Of a DNA stretch of 64,000 bases, positions 56,701-62,620 are shown piece after piece. Each line of letters starts with the position of its first letter. Within the stretch, counting starts at the first letter, position 1. The stretch spans positions 124,001 to 188,000 of the forward strand of contig JAPJBO010000219.1 of assembly GCA_030068145.1 (NCBI GenBank). The letters are read 5' to 3'. This DNA is from Diplonema papillatum (Eukaryota > Euglenozoa > Diplonemea > Diplonemida > Diplonemidae). Both the position numbers and the translations under genes were made by a program. The notes beneath the pieces were generated by a model, which was given only the letters and a program-made list of their open reading frames with translations, did no database searches and was not told the DNA's origin.

Positions 56701-58733
56701 CACGACAGGTGACCCGAAACTTATTGGAGAGATGGCTTGCACTTTATCTAGCTCGCCTGACAGTGGGAGCCCACCCTTTGACTTGTTCTTGTCGTGTCTT
56801 CATACACACTCTCTCTTTTGGGAAAGGTCAGCGCGGTAGCGATGACTACAAGAACATATGCGCCTGGGACTGCCTGACTACCACCTCCCAGGGAGCCACC
56901 CCGGATCCAGCTTGGCATGTCCGACAGAGGGGCTAACACCCTTGACTTTGGTTATTCTCGGGAAAGGTCAGCGCGGTAGCGGTGACCACGAGAACACATA
57001 CAGGTGGGTGGGGAGGCCCTGGGACTGCTAAGGCGTGACTAACCCCGTCCCTGTCCCTCCAGGGAGCCACCCCGGATCCAGCTTGGCATGTCCGACAGAG
57101 GGGCTAACACCCTTGACTTTGGTTATTCTCGGGAAAGGTCAGCGCGGTAGCGGTGACCACGAGAACACATACAGGTGGGTGGGGAGGCCCTGGGACTGCT
57201 AAGGCGTGACTAACCCCGTCCCTGTCCCTCCAGGGAGCCACCCCGAATCTAGCCTGGCCCACCTGACGGGGCCCACACCCTTCGACTTGTTTTGATGTGT
57301 TCTCTCTCTCTCTCGCTTTCCAGCAAAACGTGCAAGTATCCAATCCCCCACGCGCAACCACAGCGTGCTGATTATGATGCGAAGCTTCTAACCGAGCGTG
57401 GTCAGGCGGAGGCCCTTGCAGAAGTGCATCGTTGCTATGAAGAAGCAGCTGTCGAAGCAAAGCAGCTTCGTTGCCTTCTCGAATCGACGACTCTGGAACT
57501 GGAGGTTTGCCGTTTGCTGTTTGCAAATTATTCTGGTCGTGCGTGACGCTAGTCTTAGAAGAATAATATCAAACAACAAGTGACTTCTCCGTCCACAACC
57601 GCCCACGCTCTTGCTTACCCACCAGAAAAGTGGCAAACACACGGCGGTCATTGCGCTCTACTATTATCCTTTTCGGCGGCATTGTGACCGGAGCCAATTT
57701 GCAGCGCAAAGCGCACGCCAAGAAGGAAAGTATTAGCGGAACGACATTCTCGAGCATCTTCTTCAGCGACGATGGAAAGAGGCGCACAATGTGGCTGTGG
57801 CGGGAATTTGTATAGTGTGGTGCTCCCCACTAACGCAACAAGAAGGCAGAACAGGACGTTGGGACCGTCCCAAGCCGAAGAAGGAGACCAAAAGCGAAGC
57901 AACAACACCAACACGGAGACGCAAACCGAAGGCAGCCAAACAGACCTCCCAGGGCAGGAACCTGCGGCGGTGAAGTAACGAAGCTCAACCGAGTGTCCGA
58001 TGAAACCCCTTGTCAATACCACCCAACGACTGCGACGCGCGTGCGTATAAGTCGATCTTTGAGTGCGTGAGCCCCTCCGAAGAAAGGTCCATCACACTAG
58101 TTCCAAGCTACTTAGCCCGGGTCTCTGGGTCGCGTCCCCCTCCTTCTCTTGGCCGCCTGGTCTTGCGTCTTGTTGATCCGTCCGGGCTGGGGGCTTCGCG
58201 CTTCCCTTCGTCTTGCATCACCTCGTCTCCACTCCCTGCCGCACGGGCTTCTACGTTTGTGCCACCTGCGACGCGCGTGCGAAGCACTCAGGGCCCAGCA
58301 TTGTCGTGAAGATACGTCGCGTCGCGCTGTGTTGAGCCATTTCTGAGTGAGGACGCAAAAAGCCGTTGGCGGTCCAAATTTGGAAAACGTGCCGGAGACC
58401 AAACCAATACTCTGCATGTGGCTAAAATACAAAAAACGCGCACAGGCAACAAAGCAGGCGCAGGCTGATGCATCCCGACAGTTCAGGAACCAGCTCATGG
58501 AAGCGGAGCTGGAAATGAAGCGGCAAGCGGCACGCACGGAGGTATGCAATTCAGACTCTGCTCGGCTCGAGCGAGATACAGCACGGAAAGAGTATTTTTA
58601 GTTAGAAACGTTAGAGGCCGGCGACCTCCGCGACAGGCTCGCGCTGGTGAAGGCGAAGCAGGAAGAGAACGAGAGGCTCGACAAGATCCTCGAGCTCGCC
58701 CGCGTCGGATACGACGTCAGCCAGTTCCTCTAG
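33010..58733 (+). CDS. Long coiled-coil protein, multi-exon
   Basis: Proposed join 33010-33993, 46977-47157, 53823-55618, 56548-56649, 57364-57504, 58446-58541, 58617-58733, about 1138 residues. The N-terminal ~110 residues are Gly/Pro/Arg-rich and probably disordered. The remainder is almost continuous heptad-like coiled coil rich in Ala, Glu, Lys and Arg (LRRQVSTKQARIAELEEQV; CDRLQADCDKARSDLARARA), broken by a short QSSVHNPAVPQQQP linker at about 54540-54580. Junction phases agree, including the unusual phase-1 join of 47157 to 53823. No enzymatic domain is seen; a structural role (cytoskeleton, basal body, scaffold) is inference only. The intron from 33994 to 46976 holds three transposons and a foldback element. 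The first exon may be internal, since its frame is open back to an acceptor at 32937. Unseen exons in the 13-kb intron cannot be excluded. Confidence 0.65.
34028..34193. repeat. Subterminal palindrome array of transposon A
   Basis: Five or more near-perfect TGCGGTCAATGACCGCA / TGCGGTCATTGACCGCA palindromes in tandem, preceded by three GACCGGTCA copies. They probably serve as recognition sites for the cognate transposase. Confidence 0.85.
35250..36920 (+). mobile_element. Decayed retroelement-like coding remnants inside transposon A
   Basis: A fossil region with several breaks. It includes a Cys/His-rich segment (about 35884-36060, CTTCKTTTECCRNHHHRC), a reverse-transcriptase-like core (YDDW near 36387) and a following VVLGVEFDFAAKRYRLKQGW segment near 36540. 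The last two resemble the catalytic YxDD region and the downstream LG motif of RT palms. The family cannot be assigned. It may be an old retroelement nested in the TIR element or part of it; it is clearly degenerate. Confidence 0.4.
36921..38150. other. Right interior of transposon A, no intact gene
   Basis: A minus-strand stretch at 37130-37215 encodes a peptide like that on the plus strand at 36165-36250 (both begin LPEAAE and continue through PATST), so a decayed inverted duplication spans about 1 kb. Nothing else is recognised. Confidence 0.4.
40801..41826 (-). CDS. Transposon C gene 1, zinc-binding acidic-repeat protein
   Basis: 341 residues from ATG at 41826 (MPRENEISFTMKVIWGE). A GTG-started frame extends 11 codons upstream, but that stretch contains TTTATTGCAG, which looks like an acceptor, so the ATG or a spliced start is preferred. 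Features: a possible zinc site (VSCVGCSKVVF with a later HISGC, Cys-x2-Cys and His-x3-Cys), a basic alanine-rich stretch, six tandem 9-residue repeats of the ELPDADPPV type, and a basic C-terminus (KRKAEECQEPRKKL). No catalytic domain is recognised. An accessory or DNA-binding protein of the transposon is the likely role by position. Confidence 0.6.
   Translation of the reverse strand: MPRENEISFTMKVIWGERTKKLLTKKDRTAAAEAVLYVEQGGDDLAQYVKKARDAAVPIARREGFTVSLAPTAVRYTLPKSAARLDDDDTGIREVVGPADLFAAARADARQLIVVLDATEKRAAGKQANTAAQLAAKLTGADLQPAFKVGKGISPTVSCVGCSKVVFVAKEGDKDKLRLAPYEAHISGCEKGAALLEKTAVAAVEKKRGSHLQDSRVGAQARREEERRAAAAKEDLSSYRSLFDIWKKPKPTKPAGTSTAEDRASELPDADPPGELPDADPPVELPDADPPVEQPDADQPVELPDADQPVELPDADPPGTVLVKRKAEECQEPRKKLVFLL
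42156..42398 (-). CDS. Basic plus Ser/Asp-rich tail frame of transposon C gene 2
   Basis: Reads MSDFKLPTTYGKVGRKR, a lysine/arginine-rich stretch and then repeated NSDESD units to TAG or TGA-type stop. Its composition fits a nuclear protein tail. It is likely the true C-terminus of gene 2 rather than a separate gene. Confidence 0.4.
   Translation of the reverse strand: MSDFKLPTTYGKVGRKRPEKPGGKHSVKRRKKNPTVKAGKSSNKSGSSTSSNGSDNSDESDNSDESDESDSADDSSSADS
42289..43149 (-). CDS. Transposon C gene 2, candidate transposase
   Basis: 286 residues in this frame from MPETGRAAGDQEVRADL. It contains GDFVIAGDAGELPGSKD, then a helical stretch (TKYLQYVLDYFQKLQESLL), then KVVTDRG; the spaced Asp residues are reminiscent of DDE transposases but I cannot name the family. 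Good codon bias runs to about 42410. Beyond that an overlapping frame (42156-42398) reads as a basic, NLS-like stretch (GRKRPEKPGGKHSVKRRKK) followed by a Ser/Asp tail and is more protein-like, so the last ~40 residues given here are doubtful; a small intron or a one-base difference could explain the switch. Confidence 0.5.
   Translation of the reverse strand: MPETGRAAGDQEVRADLRKQVVECIRARVPVSRISSHIFNLAQLVLGPFGIPCGPVPGDRAVRRALGRHLVLGDMEFLLRLGGGDFVIAGDAGELPGSKDILCLTFSYLDTMEQRWRTRLVLAALVRQKDPATTTKYLQYVLDYFQKLQESLLALGFDLPGDALLPRMKKVVTDRGLFTTASELYACGAVDEVIMEPVHRLHLADKAVQKCLATDLPLRSLIPLAYDFIAGNDAFHHWLEENAGVSPAGVFVRLQAADYLRQGRAKASGEARGKALCETSEKEPYG
43557..44247. repeat. C-run and R1 repeat copy
   Basis: A run of about 20 C lies at 43710-43730. 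About 43760-43840 matches 25220-25310 in IFT140 intron 6. R1 occupies 43924-44055, and 44190-44240 resembles 13590-13630. Confidence 0.7.
44248..45859. mobile_element. Foldback element with ~560-bp inverted repeats
   Basis: The first ~560 bases (44248-44808) reappear inverted at 45297-45859 with about 85-90 percent identity by eye; a ~490-base loop separates them. The outer ends are GATGCCAAAAGGGGGG and complement. CATATG at 44242-44247 and 45860-45865 looks like a 6-bp target duplication. The loop (44820-45050) resembles the 15960-16560 sequence. The frames seen on either arm are mirror copies without domains. It is a non-autonomous, hairpin-forming transposon. Confidence 0.8.
45900..46165 (-). 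repeat. Inverted copy of distal R1 repeat
   Basis: The complement of this stretch matches 8590-9020 in two blocks, including CTCCTTCGAAATGAGCACAA and TGGCGGGCGTAAGCGTTCAA. Confidence 0.75.
46205..46560 (+). repeat. Dispersed repeats shared with 18.5 and 63.6 kb
   Basis: CTTGCGGGTTGCCCTTCA at 46221 recurs at 18548. The TAGACCG/GATAAACAGCGGCAG block at 46425-46560 recurs at 63585-63660. Confidence 0.65.
46977..47157 (+). CDS. Coiled-coil gene exon ending in phase 1
   Basis: Acceptor AATACAG before GAT; it reads DRERLKSETTRLARVDEKSG to EAHKYKA. The donor GTATGC at 47158 leaves one base over. The exon at 53823 starts with two bases (AG) that complete a Glu codon, supporting the pairing across the retrotransposon insertion. 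Confidence 0.7.
47207..47479 (+). CDS. Short acidic ORF beside the YR retrotransposon
   Basis: 91 codons, Glu/Ser/Arg-rich (REGEEQEEEHPRKEEEE; PSDESDDQAEAWTSSTSS). It starts about 50 bases after the 47157 splice donor, so it is not in the host mRNA frame. It could belong to the 5' part of the retrotransposon or be chance; no domain is seen. Confidence 0.3.
   Translation: MPSIDVVEFRQHWNRSSRAREGEEQEEEHPRKEEEEIGLMAVLKELRGSQASQAERPRKQARETVSPPSDESDDQAEAWTSSTSSCSSQR
47787..48734 (+). CDS. YR retrotransposon gag-like ORF with CCCH zinc finger
   Basis: 315 residues from MPPKQQNVPSAEDLAQL. The N-terminal third is coiled coil (LEKRLIELEQRLAVRESEV), the middle is acidic and helical, and the C-terminus carries a CCCH zinc finger (CRNFKNGRCMRTDCRFRH) followed by a basic tail. 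This arrangement fits a nucleic-acid-binding structural protein. Confidence 0.75.
   Translation: MPPKQQNVPSAEDLAQLEKRLIELEQRLAVRESEVEAAEKRKREQDEAEREAKKPRRELPEEGGKQPTPAELMPGLSQKRAEEIFLAFQDDDPSFWESLSPAVRRELCGLEDEREVLAVLDEAAAAVHQLVDDDASDDDFALVDPEHWKTMSPTSTNLRRFEDAVRRLYRFKGNQALQDRRDDITEKVRDLVRLRRGESGPPKLMWLLRLGALFDEYEQVHAVYELRDPGAAGAMRQIQQVDRLPERVRQARRRLTAQFKAKPTLRPPLARGGPAAREACRNFKNGRCMRTDCRFRHAAPHAPSRAMRRVPSKND
48831..49700 (+). CDS. YR retrotransposon tyrosine recombinase
   Basis: Up to 289 residues; the start is uncertain, with ATGs at 48831 and 48918. The catalytic region shows the family signatures: WAGALRMADLRAL (box with the first Arg), HSWKRGALQHL, and ARHQSRDTLKRYL with the terminal His and Tyr. 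It would integrate circular cDNA by site-specific recombination. Its stop overlaps the ATG of the RT frame (ATGA at 49697-49700). Confidence 0.8.
   Translation: MMASLTRFSSAVGLQAAPPSLRIRAFAAAMVDRTLTGEQLAAYTRRPPGQRGRPRTGEMRTVSVGKYVEVLGARLGVPATELSATKRAIVKARLERREVPTHAPPITLEQQRTLVERLVEGGDEQVTAAACLAWAGALRMADLRALAPKDVVVVEPGLLRVSWWTTKEANLRMRESEVTYRVPLTVSSRVRRWVERGARFTEATTRKLLREARRVFPVCAEHSWKRGALQHLAKSGADWEELLLMARHQSRDTLKRYLWGCLTPDSVKTARASLLLHTPLNGGLMASSR
49697..51463 (+). CDS. YR retrotransposon reverse transcriptase-RNase H
   Basis: 588 residues from MKGTRRISTYCPEYACD. RT motifs in order: ETRLLIDGRPFDN, WFATLDLLGYFYQLPV, the catalytic IYDDIAYGG, and a following GAFNGLVLDL segment. RNase H follows with WTDAS, RREFVTAI, HDNSTA and ENMVADLDTRD. 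The frame is also open upstream across the recombinase gene, but codon usage and homology start at this ATG. Confidence 0.85.
   Translation: MKGTRRISTYCPEYACDLKGSHPLRDWVDSRHPGASKHLDRLLSWGESRTQGDMGEQSEADFDKEIALDDWLLHDGDEHIEGVRAQEIALSELVARTYSKAPSPTCRTARGPIDTMPATKADYGKVERGLWEDEIRVLRQLTREPMLLSHERHQAPPSLDITEGDLVAMVRSGVIRPVDTRPRITLKVFKIPKKGKEETRLLIDGRPFDNRTSQPLSPITPSLRDVETFVLDHMWFATLDLLGYFYQLPVANELGAYLGFRAQGSYYAFCIAVPGIARAPAIAQLTTLGVRRRAGMGNRSLAIYDDIAYGGPTKSDVLEDEQRLRAALAETNIQIREDKTQGPAQVGAFNGLVLDLAEKTLAIPREWVDVCLAHEAQRVTSFRALAQRIGCLRWALYVMRCPAAAYPGLLRASRLVSGRCVTYRDWDTLVVLPQELLAELKAGECWLGDVSPRTVRRPARRIHVWTDASDQGGGVVVLDPQQRTILARESWRWKDRLARLAPPTPIRRREFVTAILGVLLARHVTTGWVTLDVFHDNSTAESRHRKLASPHPAENCLIVEMQERLYDVDVATHLVPSENMVADLDTRD
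51985..52345 (+). pseudogene. Decayed duplicate of the large coiled-coil exon, copy 1
   Basis: Begins with the CACCCGGACACTTTAA tag and an acceptor (TTGCAG), then matches the 53823 exon (AGTACGAAAAGCACAAGG onward) for about 270 bases with frame-breaking gaps and an internal deletion. Confidence 0.8.
52395..52960 (+). pseudogene. Decayed duplicate of the large coiled-coil exon, copy 2
   Basis: Tag at 52413, then about 480 bases close to the 53823 exon (EKHKEESERLLVDNLTCKA through ARLKDELHKLKAEG). A small deletion near 52750 breaks the frame, and the copy ends in the same GGAGGCCGACAGTACTGCCG junction as copy 1. Confidence 0.85.
53213..53735 (+). mobile_element. Poly(A)-tailed insertion carrying a small ORF
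   Basis: A ~500-base block follows CTCAAG plus an A-run (53210-53225) and ends in about 30 A's (53704-53733), interrupting sequence that is continuous in the upstream exon duplicates (CTCAAGC...ACTTTAAC). This looks like a retroposed cDNA inserted at an A-rich target. Confidence 0.5.
53275..53706 (+). CDS. Hypothetical protein in the poly(A)-tailed insertion
   Basis: 143 codons, MCNVRHCTAYATAQHVL to DWQKNCRH, predicted largely helical (KTLHGLLEAYAKKQLAAIAF) with a basic Lys-rich C-terminal region. The stop directly abuts the poly(A) run. There is no recognisable domain; it may be a retrocopy of a host gene or part of a non-autonomous retroposon. Confidence 0.4.
53823..55618 (+). CDS. Coiled-coil gene, largest exon
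   Basis: Acceptor CGCACAG; it reads EYEKHKEEAERLLVDNLKCK through ALAKLQNHAE, about 599 codons, with donor GAG-GTAAGA. It is almost entirely coiled coil with GC-rich codon usage. Two shorter, decayed copies of its first ~500 bases lie upstream at 51985 and 52395. Confidence 0.9.
55690..55775 (+). repeat. Tandem 40-bp duplication in coiled-coil intron
   Basis: GTGTATTCTGGTGGTTGATC plus AGAATTCCT occurs twice. A related GGTTGATCAGAATGCC block lies at 18608 in IFT140 intron 1. Confidence 0.8.
56548..56649 (+). CDS. Coiled-coil gene exon (34 aa)
   Basis: Acceptor AATACAG, donor GCA-GTATGC, phase 0. It reads SKAAENAQHRTVLEREE through HLENDLRDA. Confidence 0.75.
56818..57290 (+). repeat. 171-bp tandem repeat, about 2.7 units
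   Basis: Units contain GGGAAAGGTCAGCGCGGTAG and CCAGGGAGCCACCCCGGATC. The second and third copies (from 56950 and 57121) are nearly identical, and the first is more diverged. They fill the intron before exon 57364. Confidence 0.9.
57364..57504 (+). CDS. Coiled-coil gene exon (47 aa)
   Basis: Acceptor CCACAG, donor GAG-GTTTGC, phase 0. It reads RADYDAKLLTERGQAEAL to ESTTLELE. An alternative acceptor (TTTCCAG at 57316-57322) would shift the frame and is less likely. Confidence 0.75.
58446..58541 (+). CDS. Coiled-coil gene exon (32 aa)
   Basis: Acceptor GCACAG before GCA, donor GAG-GTATGC, phase 0. It reads ATKQAQADASRQFRNQL to KRQAARTE. Confidence 0.75.
58617..58733 (+). CDS. Coiled-coil gene, terminal exon with stop
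   Basis: Acceptor TTAGAG before GCC; it reads AGDLRDRLALVKAKQEEN to VGYDVSQFL then TAG. Codon usage is strongly GC3-biased, as in the large exon. The intron before it is only 75 bases, far shorter than all others here, so this may be an alternative 3'-terminal exon. Confidence 0.65.
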   Translation, partial: AGDLRDRLALVKAKQEENERLDKILELARVGYDVSQFL

Positions 58734-59109
58734 ACTAGGACGTCTCCTTCATTCGAATGCAGTTCGGGCAACTTGTCGGCGCTTGTTGGACGCCAAGCAA
58801 TCGCAGCCCCCCCGGATTTGCATCGCAAGTTCTGATTGTCTTCAGTCAGAAACGTTGGGGAGATGTGTCTCTCCGGGGTCTGCATCGCAGGTTCTTTCCT
58901 GTCACCCACACCAAACAAGTTTGCAATGGCTCTTCCGTACTGGAAGAGCCGACGTAAGAGAAAGAGCTGGATGAACTGCCGGGATGCCGGGTTGCTGGCG
59001 ACACTCCTCGCTTGATTTCGCGAGACGCAGCGCCGCCAGCAACGAGGGCCAAAGCAAATTATCCACCCACCATCCGGGAACTCCAACGCCTTACTCGCCC
59101 TCTCCTTTA

Positions 59110-59320
59110 CTCTGCAGTCTGCAGTCACGGCACGCCTTGACCGCTGAGCATTGGCAATCGGCGGCATGCGAATCCGTGGCTGTCTACAGTCACGGCAGCC
59201 TTGCCAGCTGAGCATCGGCAATCGGCGGCATGCGAATCCGTGGCTGTCTACAGTCATGGCAAGCCTTGCCAGCTGAGCATCGGCAATCGGCGGCATGCGA
59301 ATCCGTGGGGTTCGTCTACT
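59110..59320 (+). repeat. 65-bp tandem repeat, three units
   Basis: Units contain GCATCGGCAATCGGCGGCAT and GTGGCTGTCTACAGTCA. Confidence 0.9.
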
Positions 59321-59442
59321 CAAAACAGATCTCAATGCTCAACGAAACTCGATCACGCGAAAGAACAAAACAAAAACTTGCACTCTAAAAACCGTTTTGT
59401 CAAGCAAACTTATACGCAGCACAAAAGTACACGTTTTCTCAG

Positions 59443-59568
59443 GACACCTCGCGGGATGCTGAAGCGAAGCAGGTAAAACTTGTAGAGGTTGAGAACATCT
59501 CATTGCAGATGCAACGCGAGCTGCAGCACTTGATCGCGAAGTACGACGAGAAGAAACAGGATCTTGAG
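59443..59568 (+). CDS. Downstream coiled-coil exon (42 aa)
   Basis: Acceptor TTCTCAG before GAC, donor GAG-GTGTGA, phase 0 at both ends. It reads DTSRDAEAKQVKLVEVEN to KKQDLE. It could follow exon 58446-58541 by skipping the terminal exon, or belong to a separate gene. Confidence 0.6.
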
Positions 59569-59719
59569 GTGTGAGGCATTTTCATTTTCATTTACTGTCA
59601 TTGGGCGTTCCGATTCCTTTTCACCGAACGAAGCAGCAGACTTGATGTTTGCCGCACTTGTTCTGCGTTAGCTGGGTGAAGAGAAAAAAAGGAGGGTCGG
59701 GACTGATGCACACCCACAG

Positions 59720-59866
59720 GACCTGTCGCGACAAAGTGAAGCGCACAAGGAAGAGAAGGGGACACTCGCCCGGCAACTCGAGGACACGCTGAGGAAATAC
59801 GAAGGGAGCATGGCAGAACTCGAGGATGCCACCAGATTGAAGGCCGTGGCCGGCAACGAGCTGCAG
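59720..59866 (+). CDS. Downstream coiled-coil exon (49 aa)
   Basis: Acceptor CCCACAG, donor CAG-GTACTG, phase 0. It reads DLSRQSEAHKEEKGTLARQL to AVAGNELQ. Confidence 0.65.
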
Positions 59867-60302
59867 GTACTGCTTTTCACCGTGTACGAATCAATTGAAA
59901 GAGTGCTCGCCGCTGGCACCATATGCACGCGCCATGATCGGCCGGGGTTTGAGGCGTCTGAACCTATTCGGAAATGCGTTAGGAGGCAGGAATCAGCCGG
60001 GCGTGCGAGAGTTCGACCGGGGTCGAGCCTTCGCTGTTTTCGGTCGACAGCAGGGCGCGCCACGCTGCCGCTCGGCGCGCGTCTCGAGCAGCAGCGGCCG
60101 CACCTACGGCCCGCTTGCTCTGCCACAAAACAGCGTGTAGTGCGCCATCGGTTCGACCAAACTGTTCCAAGTGGAGCGAGTCTGATGGGGTGAGTGCACA
60201 TTGAGGGAAAGCCGATCAACTGACACGCTCGACGAAATGAAGCGCCTGTCTATTAGTTCAACCAACAAGTAAAAGAATGAACAAAACTACACGATTCTTT
60301 TT

Positions 60303-60556
60303 ACATAAGCGCCAGCTTGGAAGGTATTCCGAGTGCTGGAACTGCCGAACCACGTGTTGAACGGACGTGAGGTCATGCGGGTCTACCCGAACACGACAAA
60401 TCACACAAACACGACAGGTCAAAGTCCTGAGTGAGAAAACAACACACGGTGGTGTAAGCGAAGAACAAATCAGATTATGTTTGTATTGTGTGTTCCCTTT
60501 TACCTCTATATTTCCTCCCTTCCATTCGGCGTCAAAGCAGCTACGTCGAGTATTTT
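60303..60556 (+). repeat. Dispersed repeat R2, second copy
   Basis: Matches 22943-23245 through its full length. Its CTACGTCGAGTATT end lies 32 bases before the next exon's acceptor. Confidence 0.85.
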
Positions 60557-60588
60557 CAACTCAATGTAAACACAACGTCACTTTGCAG

Positions 60589-60705
60589 CGACTAGCGGAG
60601 GAGAACGAACACTTGCGCGGCCAGCTGGCACACGCCGCTCACGATGTGGAACAGGCTCACTTGACCTGCGCAGCCGAGAGGCATGAGCACAGCCACATTG
60701 AGGAG
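60589..60705 (+). CDS. Downstream coiled-coil exon (39 aa)
   Basis: Acceptor TTTGCAG before CGA, donor GAG-GTTTGC, phase 0. It reads RLAEENEHLRGQLAHAAH to HSHIEE. Confidence 0.65.
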
Positions 60706-60784
60706 GTTTGCGCCCCCCCCACCCCCTTCTCACACGGTGTCCCACCTGCGCTACAACCGAAACGCACAGGGTGATACCCGCTCT

Positions 60785-61420
60785 TTTAACTGCTTCTGAG
60801 GCCGGACCTCATTGTGCGCTCTCTTACGACAGCCTGAGAAGCCCGCTTTCGGGTGTGACTCGGGCACACCCTCTTTAACGCCAGCTTCTGAGGCTGGACC
60901 CCATCGTGCGCTCTCTTACGACTGCCTGAGAAGACCGCTTTCGGGTGTACACCCTCTTTAACGCCAGCTTCTGAGGCTGGACCCCATCGTGCGCTCTCTT
61001 ACGACAGCCTGAGAAGCCCGCTTTCGGGTGTGACTCGGGCACACCCTCTTTAACGCCAGCTTCTGAGGCTGCACCCCATCGTGCGCTCTCTTACGACTGC
61101 CTGAGAAGCCCGCTTTCGGGTGTACACCCTCTTTGACACCAGCTTCTGAGGTTGGACCCCATCGTGCGCTCTCTTACGACAGCCTGAGAAGCACGCTTTC
61201 GGGTGTGACTCGGGCACACCCTCTTTAACGCCAGCTTCTGAGCAAACCCCGCAGAGCGGACGTGGGGTTACTATTGAAGCACCCCGGAAGCTCGAGACAG
61301 AATACACAGTGAGGTCCAGCCTCAGAAGCTGGCGTCAAAGAGGGTGTGCCCGAGTCACACCCGAAAGCGGGCTTCTCAGGCTGTCGTAAAAGAGCGCACG
61401 ATGAGGTCCGGCCTCATGCC
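60785..61420. repeat. Tandem array closing in an inverted copy
   Basis: About six units of 75-100 bases on the plus strand (CCAGCTTCTGAGGCTGGACC, CTGAGAAGCCCGCTTTCGGG, GACTCGGGCACACCCTCTTT) are followed, after a ~75-base spacer, by one inverted unit at 61312-61420. The RNA could fold into a long hairpin. Confidence 0.9.
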
Positions 61421-61862
61421 AGCTTGCCACTTAAATCGACGACAATTCGGTCCCGTGAACCGCCGATAGATGTTGGGCGGCTGGCCAGTTTTTTGGGGGT
61501 GTTTGCGTGTGTTGCGGGTAGTTCTGCTGAACACGCTCTTCGAGCAAACGACGTTCATCGACCCAACAATGCGGCCAGCCATTGACCGTGGCGCTTTCAG
61601 TGCCGAGGCCACCGCGCCGAACTCAAGACTCGTGTTCGCCTGTCGTGCACAATAAGTGCACAGGCCTGCTGCCACCCAGGGGCCGGGTGGCTCAATAAAA
61701 CTTTTTGCCTCCTGCAAAGGTTAAATATCTCCCGGCTGCCGATAGCGAAGATTACAATGGCATTGAAAAGAGGGTCAAATGCCCCTGCAACCCGATGAGT
61801 GGGGGACGAGTTGGAGATGCGTTCAAATCTTAATCATTGCTCACCCCACAACGCAAACGCAG

Positions 61863-61925
61863 AGAACGATCGGAGAGCTCGACCTGTCGAACAGAAAATT
61901 GAACGACTCTGTGGCTCAAGAATCG
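61863..61925 (+). CDS. Possible small coiled-coil exon (21 aa)
   Basis: Bounded by ACGCAG and TCG-GTGTGC, 63 bases, phase 0, reading RTIGELDLSNRKLNDSVAQ. Splice context and phase fit its neighbours, but the peptide is short and codon bias is weak. Confidence 0.3.
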
Positions 61926-62106
61926 GTGTGCCTTTTCTTCCCCCAACCTCTCAATTAATTCGTGACACAAGGCGCGAAAAGACGATCACGAACCTGACAG
62001 CCAATAGACCAAGCAAACATTGAGAGCAGCAAAGTGCAGCTGCTTTCTTGCGGTACTCGCGTTTTCAAACTAGTCGAGACCAAGCAAGCACCACCAGTAG
62101 TCTGGA

Positions 62107-62505
62107 CTAACCAAGCCACCCGATGGTAGCTCCAAGAGCGAACACCGCCGAAACGCCAGCGGGCTGCCCCGAACCCGCGATCCGATTCGCACCCTCCGCG
62201 CCGCTCCTCTCCGGGTGCGAGCCGCCGAAGGCCACGGCGAGCCACCCGTTGCCGTTTTGCGCCGTGACTTTGACGGAGGCGGTGCCGCCGGCGTGCGTCC
62301 AGGCCAGCGACGCGGCCGGAAACGGCGCAGCGCGAGCTCCGCGGCGAAGGCCTGGGGGCTTCCCACCACGCGGGGGTGACCTCGGCGATGTGGTTGCGCT
62401 CTTCCACTTCGTGCGGAATCGACAGGATATCCTTCAGACTCGTCGCCCGGTTCGCGACGTAGTCTCCGTTCACATGGATGCCTTCCTTGCGGAACACCGG
62501 GAAAA
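62107..62505 (-). pseudogene. Antisense DOMON-like gene fragment
   Basis: On the minus strand, 62497 to about 62353 reads VFRKEGIHVNGDYVANRA and on to PAWWEA. From about 62320 a different frame reads SLAWTHAGGTASVKVTAQNG, NGWLAVAFGG and a hydrophobic end before TAG at 62107. NGWLAVAF after a beta-strand-like run resembles the DOMON/cytochrome-type fold (GWxAxGF). GC-rich codons suggest real coding origin. The frame change means a frameshift or an intron. It lies inside an intron of the coiled-coil gene, so it is a nested antisense gene end or a transposed fragment. Confidence 0.35.
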
Positions 62506-62545
62506 AGCCTGTCGATTAGGGATTGTCACATTCAACACAACACAG

Positions 62546-62620
62546 GTCCTCCGACAGGGCACCGTCGTTCTGCAAGATCAGCTGGCGAAGCAAGAAGCGG
62601 CTATACATCGTTTAACACAG
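62546..62620 (+). CDS. Downstream coiled-coil exon (25 aa)
   Basis: Acceptor ACACAG before GTC, donor CAG-GTTTGC, phase 0. It reads VLRQGTVVLQDQLAKQEA to HRLTQ. Confidence 0.6.
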
